From positions 51,867-115,866 of the forward strand of contig JAGGNB010000113.1 in the NCBI GenBank assembly GCA_017886375.1: a DNA stretch of 64,000 bases, in the 5' to 3' direction. A program made the position numbers and the translations under genes. This stretch comes from Octadecabacter sp. GTDB lineage: Bacteria > Pseudomonadota > Alphaproteobacteria > Rhodobacterales > Rhodobacteraceae. The number at the start of each line of letters is the position of its first letter. The stretch's first letter is position 1. Below, in pieces: positions 41,321 through 50,206 of the stretch. The notes beneath the pieces were generated by a model that ran no database searches, was not told where the DNA came from, and worked only from the letters and a program-made list of their open reading frames with translations.

Positions 41321-41990
41321 CCCCGGCGAGCATTACTTCTGCAACCTTGATGGTGTCAGGTCTGCCAACATCACACCATTGCCCGTCATAGACGACACCA
41401 AACATCGTTTTTCGTTTTAGCATTCCGTCCCACAGTGCCCACATTGAAAACGCATCTTCAGTAATATCAGCCAGCCCATCTGTGTGGATAATCTGGACGC
41501 CGGAATAAACATATTTGGTTCCGCGTGTCAGGCGACCAGAGCTATCGAGATCAAAGTCCCCCGACCCAGTATGGCCAACTGCATGAGCGCGAGGGATCAA
41601 CAGCAATACAGCCTCCATTTCAATGGGCGTCCACGCTTGAGTGAGCGCCTGTACGGGGTTCGGTCCCTTCCAAACAGCGTCGGTGTTCATCGTCAAAACC
41701 GGATCGCTACCCAGCAATGGAAGCGCGTTTTTCAGCCCACCGCCGGTTTCCAGCAATTGTTTGGATTCATCAGAGATCAGGACATCGGTTTGCACCAAGT
41801 GATCGCGGATCTGGTCTGCAAAGTAATGCACATTCACGACTGTCCGAAGACCCGCGCAGTGCGCCAATGCATGATCGAGCAACGCGATGCCTGCGACATT
41901 TACCAATGGCTTTGGCCGTGTGTTGGACAGCGGGGCCATGCGGGTTCCAAGACCAGCGGCGAACAGCAATATAGCGGACGGTGTTGTCAT
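41307..41990 (-). CDS. murU: Nucleotidyltransferase, MurU-like (MurNAc-1-P uridylyltransferase)
   Basis: LFAAGLGTRMAPLSNTRPKPLVNVAG; paired with an AmgK-like kinase. Confidence 0.82.
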   Translation of the reverse strand: MTTPSAILLFAAGLGTRMAPLSNTRPKPLVNVAGIALLDHALAHCAGLRTVVNVHYFADQIRDHLVQTDVLISDESKQLLETGGGLKNALPLLGSDPVLTMNTDAVWKGPNPVQALTQAWTPIEMEAVLLLIPRAHAVGHTGSGDFDLDSSGRLTRGTKYVYSGVQIIHTDGLADITEDAFSMWALWDGMLKRKTMFGVVYDGQWCDVGRPDTIKVAEVMLAGGDDV

Positions 41991-42949
41991 GTAATTGCCC
42001 GATCTGGATCAAACGCCCGCGCGACAAGACGCCCGAGGTCGATAAGGTCAGGGGTCGCAAGGTCGGTCTGTAAATGCGCCCAAACCCGTGGGACGAGGGA
42101 TAGGTATCCGGTCTTGCCATCCTGTCGCGCAAGTCGATGAAAGATGCCCAGAATGCGCAGATTGCGCTGCACCGCCATCACATGAAACGCGCGTTTGAAA
42201 TCCGCAATGTTCCAATCGTCGCCAGCCAGTTGGGTGAGAAGAGGGTCGAGCAGTGCGGGGTCAACGTCCCGCCGCGCATCACGCAGAAACGACGCCAGAT
42301 CGTAGGTTGGGTGGGTGATAAATGCGTCCTGAAAATCGAGTAGACCAACGCGTAAATTACCATGGTGAGCGGGTCGCCAAATCAGGTTTTCCGCGTGAAA
42401 ATCCCTGAGCGACAGCACACACGGGTCGGGATCTACGTCGTGCAAAAGGCGGCGCAGACGCGCGGTTATCTCTGTGGCGAGATCCATGCTTTGATCTGTT
42501 GCGGCCCATTCAAATGCCACGCCAATCATGTTCGCGCCGACATCGGGTGTCATTCTCGTCAGGCCATTGGGGGGTGGTGTGGATTGCAGAGTTCGCAATA
42601 CGTCAACCGCTGCGCTATACAGAATTGCTTCGTCTTTTGGCGCCGCGTTTAGAAATGTTGCGAAATCGTGTTGGCCAAGATCGCTGAGGATCATCAGACC
42701 CTTTGTGTTATCCCATTCCAGAATCTCAGGCGCCGCGAGGTTGAGCGTTTTGAGGTGCGCCGCGATGGTCACGAAACGTGATTGGCTGCCGCATGTTTCT
42801 GGCGGCGCATCCATCAAAATGACGGATTGGCCCTTGGGACCCAGCAGGCGCTCATAACGGCGCGCCGACGCGTCGCCGGACATTGCGATCCTTTGCCAAT
42901 CGGCCCATTCGGTTGCCGCCAACCATTGGGTTACGACAGTGTTACGCAT
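41987..42949 (-). CDS. amgK: Aminoglycoside phosphotransferase-like kinase, AmgK-like
   Basis: APH fold motifs LRDFHAENLIWRP, VGLLDFQDAFITHPTYDLASFLRDARRDV; start trimmed to MRNTVVTQ. Confidence 0.82.
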   Translation of the reverse strand: MRNTVVTQWLAATEWADWQRIAMSGDASARRYERLLGPKGQSVILMDAPPETCGSQSRFVTIAAHLKTLNLAAPEILEWDNTKGLMILSDLGQHDFATFLNAAPKDEAILYSAAVDVLRTLQSTPPPNGLTRMTPDVGANMIGVAFEWAATDQSMDLATEITARLRRLLHDVDPDPCVLSLRDFHAENLIWRPAHHGNLRVGLLDFQDAFITHPTYDLASFLRDARRDVDPALLDPLLTQLAGDDWNIADFKRAFHVMAVQRNLRILGIFHRLARQDGKTGYLSLVPRVWAHLQTDLATPDLIDLGRLVARAFDPDRAIT

Positions 42950-43412
42950 CTTGCGCGAAGTCCTTGAGCCGATCGCGCCAATTTTCGCCAAACGTAAGCG
43001 TCGCGAGGTGGCAATCCGGCGCCACTGAAAGTTCAACATCAAGGGCGGTGTTTGGCGTAAGATCGCCCAATAGCTCCGGCCATTCGATCAGGCAAATGTT
43101 GTCGTTGAACGCGTCCGTAAGGCCAAGCTCAACCGCCTCCTGCGCGTCGCCCAGGCGATAGAGGTCGGTGTGCCAGATTTCTAGGTCGTCATAGTCGTAG
43201 GTCTGCACGAGGGTGAAAGTGGGTGAAGGCACTTCGGTATCGGGGCCCAGCAGGGTGCGGATAAACGCCCGCGCCAACGCAGACTTGCCAGACCCAATTT
43301 GTCCGCGCAGAAGAAAACAATCACCCGCGCGTGCATACTTAGCGAGAACGCGACCGAGGTGATCGGTGTCGTCCTGTGTGGTCAGTCGAAGTGTGGTGGA
43401 TGTGCGCGCCAT
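42942..43412 (-). CDS. tsaE: tRNA threonylcarbamoyladenosine biosynthesis ATPase TsaE
   Basis: LLRGQIGSGKSALARAFIR, PSPTFTLVQTYD. Confidence 0.93.
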   Translation of the reverse strand: MARTSTTLRLTTQDDTDHLGRVLAKYARAGDCFLLRGQIGSGKSALARAFIRTLLGPDTEVPSPTFTLVQTYDYDDLEIWHTDLYRLGDAQEAVELGLTDAFNDNICLIEWPELLGDLTPNTALDVELSVAPDCHLATLTFGENWRDRLKDFAQDA

Positions 43413-43452
43413 GTGCCAACCTTAGGCAGCCGCGTTCCGCCTGCAAGGTCAT

Positions 43453-45054
43453 TCAGACTGACTTGGCCAGACTCGGTCCAAAAACGGCGGGTTCGAACGC
43501 TGAAGCATCGCCTGATTCACCTTCCGACGGGGTAAATGTGATCTGGTGGTTGCCGTCGGGCAAAGGCGCGTAGTGGCAGGCAATTTCGATGTGACTGTCA
43601 AGCCAAACAGACCCATTCCACGGCACACCGATCGCACCGCGTGTGACCGTTTCCTGCAACTTAATCCACACCGGTGAAGGCGCTGAAGTGGATTGCCAAA
43701 CCTGAAGCTCTTCTGAAAAGGCACGGCTGCTTATCGCGTCTTCGGATTGGGTGCCCCAAAGGTCCCGATAGGCGTTGTTTGCCAAAACCAGTGATCCAGA
43801 AGAAGAGAACACCGCGACAGCAGAGGTTAAATTGTCGATCACGGCCGCACCAATATCGATCTGCGAGCGGAACTTGCGTGTCAAAGAAACCTCATCACTG
43901 ATGTCTTCAAGCAAGAAAGCAATAGCGCCATTGGGATGCGGTTTCCCGGTCACACGAAAGGTTTGCCCGTTCGGTAGAGGCCATGTTTCGTGGTAATTGC
44001 CCTCGGCCGCGGCGGATTCAAGCGCGACCATCTGATTGCGCCAGGATGCGTAATCCTTGGGTTCTGGAATCATCTGATTGTCGCGCAAACGATCAAGGAA
44101 TGAAAATAATGTTGGCCGCGCAATCAAGAAATTTGTTGGTAGAAGCGTCAAATCAACTAGCGCAGGATTAAACAGGACAAGACGGCGGTCCGCGTCAAAT
44201 ATAGCCAGACCGACAGACAGTTGCGCAAAGGTTTTTGTCAGGGTTTGAACAAAGCTGCGCTGGGCATCGCGCGCAAAAACGACTGCGCTCGCATCGACGG
44301 CAAAATGGATCGTGTCAGTCCCGCGTTTCAGGCTCGTGATTTCGTACCAGACCGGTTTGTCGTGATCGGGTATGTCAACGCGGTGCATGTCGATGACGGG
44401 GACTGTTCCGGCAGGGCGGGCCGTGTGGGTAAAGACCGCGCGTGGTGGCCATGGCAGAACTTCATTTGACCCGATAGGATGAAGGACTTCTGACAGTTCT
44501 ATGTAGGATCGGTTCGCCCAGATCAGCACACCGTCGGCATCGTGTTTCCAAATCAATTGGGGAGAATCTTCACCGATGCTGCGCAGGGTCACAAGCTCAT
44601 GTTCCATGGCAGTCGCGGTCAGTGGGTCTATGGTCTCATCTGGATGATCGCGGTCTTGAACCAACGTGATGCGCGCCATTCCATTCCAAAACTCAGCCTC
44701 GATCCAGCCGGTCTGACCATCGGCTGGCTTGATTGTTTTCTTGCGGATGACCGCCAGATCGCCACATTGAGACCGCAGATTTGGAAAACGAGGCGACAAT
44801 AGCGTGAGGAAATTTTCCCAATCGGAACGGTGTTCTTCGTGGTATTCCATCAGATCGCGCGCAAGGGGGGTGGCATCCACAAGTGTTTCATCTTCAAAGA
44901 GAAAAGTGATGGACCCTTCCGCTTCTTGCATCAACGTTCGCGCTGTCACGGCCGTTTTGCTGTTCGTGCGGATCCAGATCGACATTAACCCAACAGCGGT
45001 CAATGCACCGAGGATCAGAGCACCTGACGCACCAAGAAAAGCTAATTGTGACAT
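43453..45054 (-). CDS. Membrane-anchored multi-PAS-domain protein without a recognisable kinase or output domain
   Basis: N-terminal TM, several PAS-like segments (LIWKHDADGVLIWANRSYIELSEV; GLAIFDADRRLVLFNPALVDLT; SAVAVFSSSGSLVLANNAYRDLWG); no HisKA/HATPase/GGDEF seen. Confidence 0.75.
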   Translation of the reverse strand: MSQLAFLGASGALILGALTAVGLMSIWIRTNSKTAVTARTLMQEAEGSITFLFEDETLVDATPLARDLMEYHEEHRSDWENFLTLLSPRFPNLRSQCGDLAVIRKKTIKPADGQTGWIEAEFWNGMARITLVQDRDHPDETIDPLTATAMEHELVTLRSIGEDSPQLIWKHDADGVLIWANRSYIELSEVLHPIGSNEVLPWPPRAVFTHTARPAGTVPVIDMHRVDIPDHDKPVWYEITSLKRGTDTIHFAVDASAVVFARDAQRSFVQTLTKTFAQLSVGLAIFDADRRLVLFNPALVDLTLLPTNFLIARPTLFSFLDRLRDNQMIPEPKDYASWRNQMVALESAAAEGNYHETWPLPNGQTFRVTGKPHPNGAIAFLLEDISDEVSLTRKFRSQIDIGAAVIDNLTSAVAVFSSSGSLVLANNAYRDLWGTQSEDAISSRAFSEELQVWQSTSAPSPVWIKLQETVTRGAIGVPWNGSVWLDSHIEIACHYAPLPDGNHQITFTPSEGESGDASAFEPAVFGPSLAKSV

Positions 45055-45097
45055 TCCAGACCTCCGACACTACGGATTTCAGGATGCGTCCATTAGA

Positions 45098-45112
45098 TTA
45101 ACTGTCGGTTAA
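45098..45112. promoter_or_regulatory. Candidate full CtrA-binding site
   Basis: TTAACTGTCGGTTAA = TTAA-N7-TTAA, 44 bp upstream of the PAS protein start. Confidence 0.5.
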
Positions 45113-45115
45113 TGA

Positions 45116-46498
45116 TCAGGTAATCAACGTATTATCACCCAGCGCGCCACGGGATGTTTCGGCACGCGCTTCGACATTGGCACGTGGCCAGTCTACCGTC
45201 ACGATTGCGCCGCCGCGATGTCCAGAAACCGCGCGCGCGCTGCCGTTTGCGAAATTCAACGTCGCGCCGGATCGTTCCAAAAGCGTCTTGGCAATAAACA
45301 GGCCAAGCCCCATGCCTTCATATCCGGGGCGCCGCACGCGTCCTTCTTGGGAACGTCGCCGTCGTACAAACGGTTCACCAATACGTCCAAGAACCGAATT
45401 CGGAAAGCCGGGGCCATCGTCACTGATCCGAAGGCTGATGGTGTCGTCGGTCCAGCTGATTTCAACCAAGACTGCGTTTTGTGCGAAATCCACGGCGTTC
45501 TGAACGAAATTGCGGATTCCATGAATGATCTCTGGCCGCCTAAAAATGTCTGGCTGACGAGATTCATCATTTTTAGGTGGAATAGTCTCAAATTTAACGA
45601 TCTTGCCGCGTCCAAGATGTGGCTCGCTCGCCTCTCTCACGACGGTCTCGATGGGCGCTTGGCGCATCAAAAGGTCCTCTTTGCCGGCACGCCCCATAGA
45701 ACGCAGGATGTCGCGGCATCGATCCGCTTGTTCACGGATCAAAATCGCGTCTTCGCGCAACTCGTCTTGATCACCAAGTTCATCAATCAACTCGCTGCTC
45801 ACGAGTTTGATGGTCGCCAAGGGCGTGCCAAGTTCATGGGCGGCGGCGGCGACAACACCACCAAGGTCGGTCAGTTTTTGTTCCCGTGCGAGGGCCATTT
45901 GCGTTGCTACCAAAGCCTCGCTCATAGAGAGTGTTTCTTGGGTAACTTGACGGGCGTAGATACCGATGAAGACGACGCCGATGACCAGCGCGACCCAGAA
46001 TCCAAAGACAAACAAGTCGGGCAAAATTAGCGATTCACCCGATGCCGTCATGATTGGAAAGCTCACGAACCACAGCAGCGTCACGATTCCCAACGCGATT
46101 GCCCCAAGGATCAGCGTGCTGCGCAGCGGAAGGATCGTCGATGCGACAGTCACAGGGGCAAGCATCAACAACGCGAACGGATTGTTCAGCCCGCCGGTCA
46201 GATACAATAGCACGCCAAGCTGCGCGAGGTCGAAGCCGATCATCAGGTCGGCCTCCCTTTCCGACAGGCGACGACTTTCCGGGTAAACGAAATAAAAGAC
46301 GATGTTCATGAGAACAGGCAGGCCAATCACCATGGCGATCAGCCCGACCTCAAGTGAGAGGTGGTAAATATAGGTTGCGACCAGAACCGCACCGATCTGT
46401 CCTGCCACAGCATACCAACGCAACTGGGCGAGCGTGCGGACCCGCACCCAATTGCTGCGTTTTTCGTTCTGAAATACGTCGTGCTCCATCTGCGCCAT
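45116..46498 (-). CDS. regB: Redox sensor histidine kinase RegB/PrrB/ActS family
   Basis: AAAHELGTPLATIKLVSSELIDEL H-box; six hydrophobic segments; adjacent to SenC and RegA. Confidence 0.93.
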   Translation of the reverse strand: MAQMEHDVFQNEKRSNWVRVRTLAQLRWYAVAGQIGAVLVATYIYHLSLEVGLIAMVIGLPVLMNIVFYFVYPESRRLSEREADLMIGFDLAQLGVLLYLTGGLNNPFALLMLAPVTVASTILPLRSTLILGAIALGIVTLLWFVSFPIMTASGESLILPDLFVFGFWVALVIGVVFIGIYARQVTQETLSMSEALVATQMALAREQKLTDLGGVVAAAAHELGTPLATIKLVSSELIDELGDQDELREDAILIREQADRCRDILRSMGRAGKEDLLMRQAPIETVVREASEPHLGRGKIVKFETIPPKNDESRQPDIFRRPEIIHGIRNFVQNAVDFAQNAVLVEISWTDDTISLRISDDGPGFPNSVLGRIGEPFVRRRRSQEGRVRRPGYEGMGLGLFIAKTLLERSGATLNFANGSARAVSGHRGGAIVTVDWPRANVEARAETSRGALGDNTLIT

Positions 46499-46586
46499 AA
46501 TGCCCTAATTAACTTTTGCGACTTACCCTTCTAACATGGTGCGCATAATTACAGATCAATCGCGACCCAAAGTATGGATATCAATC

Positions 46587-47204
46587 ATGTCTAAGACCTA
46601 TGCAATCGCCGCTGGTTCAGTCGTTGTCGCTTTATTGGGCGGCACGTTTCTAGCCACCCAATTTGGTGGAAGTGATGATGTCTTTGCCAATTGCCGCGCC
46701 AGCCAGTCTGCAGGGGGTGCAATCGGTGGACCGTTTGAACTGGTCGATGAGAACGGTGTGACCGTCACCGACACGGATGTCATTACTGGCCCAACGTTGA
46801 TCTATTTTGGCTACACGTTCTGCCCCGACGTTTGCCCGCTAGACAACATGCGAAATGCACAAGCGGTTGATATTCTGGATGCGCAAGGCGTTGAAGTGAC
46901 GCCTGTTTTCATCTCCATCGATCCGGAACGTGACACCGTAGACGTGGTGCGCGATTTCACTGACAATTTTCATGACCGGATGCTTGGACTGACAGGGTCA
47001 CCCGAGCAAGTGCGGGCCGCGTCACAAGCGTACCGAACCTATTATGCCAAGCAAGACAGCGAAGACGAATTCTACCTCGTTGACCATACAACGATGTCCT
47101 ACCTCGTCTTTCCGGAGCAGGGTTTTCAGGAATTCTATCGCCGCGATGTAACACCTGAGCAGATGGCAGAAAGTCTTTCATGCTTTATTGACGCGGCAGG
47201 TTGA
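46587..47204 (+). CDS. senC: SCO/SenC family copper-binding protein (PrrC)
   Basis: FGYTFCPDVCPLDNMRNAQAVDIL, VFISIDPERDTVDVV; between regB and regA. Confidence 0.93.
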   Translation: MSKTYAIAAGSVVVALLGGTFLATQFGGSDDVFANCRASQSAGGAIGGPFELVDENGVTVTDTDVITGPTLIYFGYTFCPDVCPLDNMRNAQAVDILDAQGVEVTPVFISIDPERDTVDVVRDFTDNFHDRMLGLTGSPEQVRAASQAYRTYYAKQDSEDEFYLVDHTTMSYLVFPEQGFQEFYRRDVTPEQMAESLSCFIDAAG

Positions 47205-47267
47205 GCAGACGATTTGACCGGACAGGGTGTGAGCGCTAGTTCATACAACAACCTGGAAGGACGAATT

Positions 47268-47813
47268 ATGGATCTGCAACCAATCGGCGACGACACATCC
47301 CTGCTATTGGTCGATGACGACGAGCCGTTTTTGCGTCGACTTGCCAAAGCCATGGAAAAACGCGGTTTTTCTGTAGAGACAGCGGATAGCGTGGCGGCTG
47401 GCAAAGCCATCGCGATGGCACGCCCGCCTGCATACGCTGTGGTTGACCTGCGACTTGAGGACGGAACCGGCCTAGATGTGGTTGAAACCCTGCGTGAACG
47501 CCGCCCCGAAAGCCGGATTGTTGTTTTGACAGGCTACGGTGCGATTGCGACGGCGGTTGCTGCAGTGAAGATTGGTGCGACGGATTATTTGTCGAAACCT
47601 GCTGATGCGGCTGATGTGATGAACGCGCTTTTGACACCCGAAGGCGCGCTTCCACCTGCGCCCGAAAACCCGATGAGCGCGGATCGTGTCCGCTGGGAAC
47701 ACATCCAACGTGTCTATGAGTTATGCGACCGCAATGTGTCTGAAACAGCGCGTCGGTTGAATATGCACCGTCGCACGTTGCAAAGGATTTTGGCGAAACG
47801 TAGCCCGCGTTAA
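47268..47813 (+). CDS. regA: Response regulator RegA/PrrA/ActR
   Basis: LLLVDDDEPFLRRLAKAMEKRGFSVETAD; C-terminal HTH NVSETARRLNMHRRTLQRILAKRSPR. Confidence 0.95.
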   Translation: MDLQPIGDDTSLLLVDDDEPFLRRLAKAMEKRGFSVETADSVAAGKAIAMARPPAYAVVDLRLEDGTGLDVVETLRERRPESRIVVLTGYGAIATAVAAVKIGATDYLSKPADAADVMNALLTPEGALPPAPENPMSADRVRWEHIQRVYELCDRNVSETARRLNMHRRTLQRILAKRSPR

Positions 47814-47859
47814 GGTTGAAAATCGGCAGGTCTTTTGCGTACATAGCTTGTGAATATTG

Positions 47860-48735
47860 CTAGGTGGCGGCCTCTGCTTTCAGCCACCGAACGAAGACAT
47901 CGCGTTGCGGCGACACGATTTCTGGCCGGGTGAGAACGTGATAGGCTGCGGCGCTGTTTTCTTCATAACACAGGGCGACAAAGGTTCCCGCGGCGATATG
48001 TGGTTCTGCAATCGGCGCAGGTATGACACTGATGCCCAAGCCTGCGCGCGCAGCTTCGCGGGACAATTGATCAGTTTGAAAAACGGTGACGTTTTCCAGC
48101 TCAAGGTCAATGTTATTGGCAGCCAACCAAAACCGTTCTTCGGTTTGTGATCGGCCCATCAACCATCGCGCGCCCTTCAGATCGCTAAGGCAATCAACCC
48201 TGCGGTCTTTCAGGTAATTTGGCGCTGCGACTGCGACGTGTCCGGCTGCCATCAGCTTGGTCACTTTCGCGCCAGTCCATCCGCCTTTTCCGTACCGCAG
48301 GGCGACATCGACATTGTCACGCCGCAAATCGACAAGCTTTCCAGCGGGGAGCAGTTCGAGCTCGATATCGGGGTACATGTCCCAGAATGCGCCAATACGC
48401 GGCATCAGCCAATTGGTCGCCAAAGAGGGCGTGAGAGCAACGCGGATCGGGCGGGTTTTGGACTGATCAAGCAGATCATTAGACGCGACCCCGATGAGCC
48501 CGAAGGCATCAGACAAAGCATCAGCGAGTTTGCGACCCTCGGCAGTGACGGACATCCCGCGCCCTTGTCGCTGCATAAGCGATTGACTGAAATGATCTTC
48601 AAGCGCGCGCACGTGCTGTCCGATGGCGGCGTGGGTCACATTGAGGTCACGCGCCGCAGCAGAAAAACTGCGGTGCCGTGCTGCGGATTCAAACGCGCGA
48701 AGGGCCGCGAGGGACGGGATGTCATGCCAGTTCAT
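47860..48735 (-). CDS. LysR-family transcriptional regulator (GcvA-like)
   Basis: IPSLAALRAFESAARHRSFSAAARDLNVTHAAIGQHVRALEDHF. Confidence 0.9.
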   Translation of the reverse strand: MNWHDIPSLAALRAFESAARHRSFSAAARDLNVTHAAIGQHVRALEDHFSQSLMQRQGRGMSVTAEGRKLADALSDAFGLIGVASNDLLDQSKTRPIRVALTPSLATNWLMPRIGAFWDMYPDIELELLPAGKLVDLRRDNVDVALRYGKGGWTGAKVTKLMAAGHVAVAAPNYLKDRRVDCLSDLKGARWLMGRSQTEERFWLAANNIDLELENVTVFQTDQLSREAARAGLGISVIPAPIAEPHIAAGTFVALCYEENSAAAYHVLTRPEIVSPQRDVFVRWLKAEAAT

Positions 48736-48832
48736 TTGAAAGTTAGGCTAACATACAGAAATTCTTCCTGACTAGGGGAAATCGCATGGAGCCTCTATTC
48801 ATTGATCATCAACACAGCCAATGGAGGCCGAT

Positions 48833-48997
48833 ATGCTTACTTTACTTGCAGACGCAATGTTCACAGCAACGCTTAATAAACGGCGTGGTGGTATTCCTGA
48901 ACACCCTAAATCGCATGCGGACCGCTACGTGCCAGACCACGAACGCAAACGGACCCAAGCCAGATTTTCGCACAATCCATACCGCGATCTTTGGTAA
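48833..48997 (+). CDS. Small uncharacterised protein, 54 aa
   Basis: MLTLLADAMFTATLNKRRGGIPEHPKSHADRYVPDHERKRTQARFSHNPYRDLW; SD GGAGG at 48823-48827, 5 nt from ATG; terminator hairpin right after the stop; not in the supplied ORF track. Confidence 0.6.
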   Translation: MLTLLADAMFTATLNKRRGGIPEHPKSHADRYVPDHERKRTQARFSHNPYRDLW

Positions 48998-49002
48998 GGT
49001 TC

Positions 49003-49036
49003 GCGCGGGCGGTCCTCATGGAAGAACCGCCCGCGC
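49003..49036. terminator. Strong hairpin between the 54-aa gene and the convergent GNAT gene
   Basis: Perfect 11-bp inverted repeat GCGCGGGCGGT / ACCGCCCGCGC. Confidence 0.65.
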
Positions 49037-49037
49037 A

Positions 49038-49511
49038 CTATAAAATGAAACGCGTCACGATACGGTCGACCACCTTGCCGCTGTTGCGGGTAAAGTGATT
49101 GGGTAAGGTTGTATCAGGTTGAAAGCCCATCTTTGAATAATAGGCCAGACCGCCGATGTTATCAGGCGTAATTTTGGCGATGATGGACGACCCGCCTAAT
49201 GACCGGCAATCGGTTTGGGTTTTGGCAAACAGCGCAGCACCTGAACCCCGTGCGGGGTGTTTCTGATCGGTGAAGCTGCCGATAGAATAGACGCCTGTTT
49301 CAATTTCAAACGCCGCCTGAAACCCGACAATGCGCCCATCTATAAGCACCACGTTAGCGACTTCGGGTTCTTCGAAATAATGATCTGCAAAACCAGCTTC
49401 ATCAAAGGCGTCTTCATGGGCCGTGCTGCCGCCAAGTGAGATGATGTGGTTGATGATTTCAACGCAGGCGGCAACATCGCCGCGCTGCATATCGCGGGTT
49501 TCAAATGTCAT
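49038..49511 (-). CDS. GNAT family N-acetyltransferase
   Basis: MTFETRDMQRGDVAACVEIINHII; GSGAALFAKTQTDCRSLG; GLAYYSKMGFQ. Confidence 0.83.
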   Translation of the reverse strand: MTFETRDMQRGDVAACVEIINHIISLGGSTAHEDAFDEAGFADHYFEEPEVANVVLIDGRIVGFQAAFEIETGVYSIGSFTDQKHPARGSGAALFAKTQTDCRSLGGSSIIAKITPDNIGGLAYYSKMGFQPDTTLPNHFTRNSGKVVDRIVTRFIL

Positions 49512-50098
49512 AGCTGGTTCAATAGTTCGGCATGTCGACGGGTAAAATCGCGACGCACTTCTATCGGGGCGCGCAGGCGAATTTGCGCGGATTTAGCAAT
49601 GTTAGGGTCTGGTTTTCCGAAGAACTTGTCGGCCTCCGCGACAGTAAATCCTGCGATCTGGATGGCTTCTAGCCAAGCGCTGATCTTATCGGCTTTCTTG
49701 ATCTGTTTCTTGATCGCAACCGGCACCTGAGCGGGCAGCCCGAACCGAATGTGGATCGCGGCCATCAGCCGATCATCAAGTGTTTCATACCCTGGCCCGA
49801 CGGCGGCCTTAACGGGGCTGATCATATCGCCGATCACGTATTCTGGCGCGTCGTGCAGCAGCGCGGCGAGCCGCCATTTGATTGGTGCTTTGGGATTCAT
49901 CCGCGCAAAAATTTCTTCTACCAGCAGCGAGTGTTCGGCGACAGAATACGCGAAATCACCGATAGTCTGCCCGTTCCAACGCGCAACAAAGGCAAGCCCG
50001 TGTGCAATATCTTCGATCTCAATATCCATCGGGGTTGGGTCCAGCAGATCTAATCTGCGACCCGACAACATTCGCTGCCACGCACGGGGTTGTTTCAT
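49508..50098 (-). CDS. HD-domain phosphohydrolase (YfbR-like)
   Basis: YSVAEHSLLVEEIF...LAALLHDAPEYVIGDMISPVK. Confidence 0.87.
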   Translation of the reverse strand: MKQPRAWQRMLSGRRLDLLDPTPMDIEIEDIAHGLAFVARWNGQTIGDFAYSVAEHSLLVEEIFARMNPKAPIKWRLAALLHDAPEYVIGDMISPVKAAVGPGYETLDDRLMAAIHIRFGLPAQVPVAIKKQIKKADKISAWLEAIQIAGFTVAEADKFFGKPDPNIAKSAQIRLRAPIEVRRDFTRRHAELLNQL

Positions 50099-50206
50099 TG
50101 GCCACTCTCCACAATCGAACCGCGACCCTAAGGCGACCCGCCCAGCATTGTCGAGACCATAAGGCGGTGCTATGAGGCATCAAATTTACCTTAAGGAGTG
50201 CGGCCC

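Noticed and set aside
50100-50206. Possible SAH/SAM riboswitch before ahcY
   Set aside because: I could not match the conserved SAH riboswitch core or a convincing pseudoknot by eye; an Infernal search would settle it
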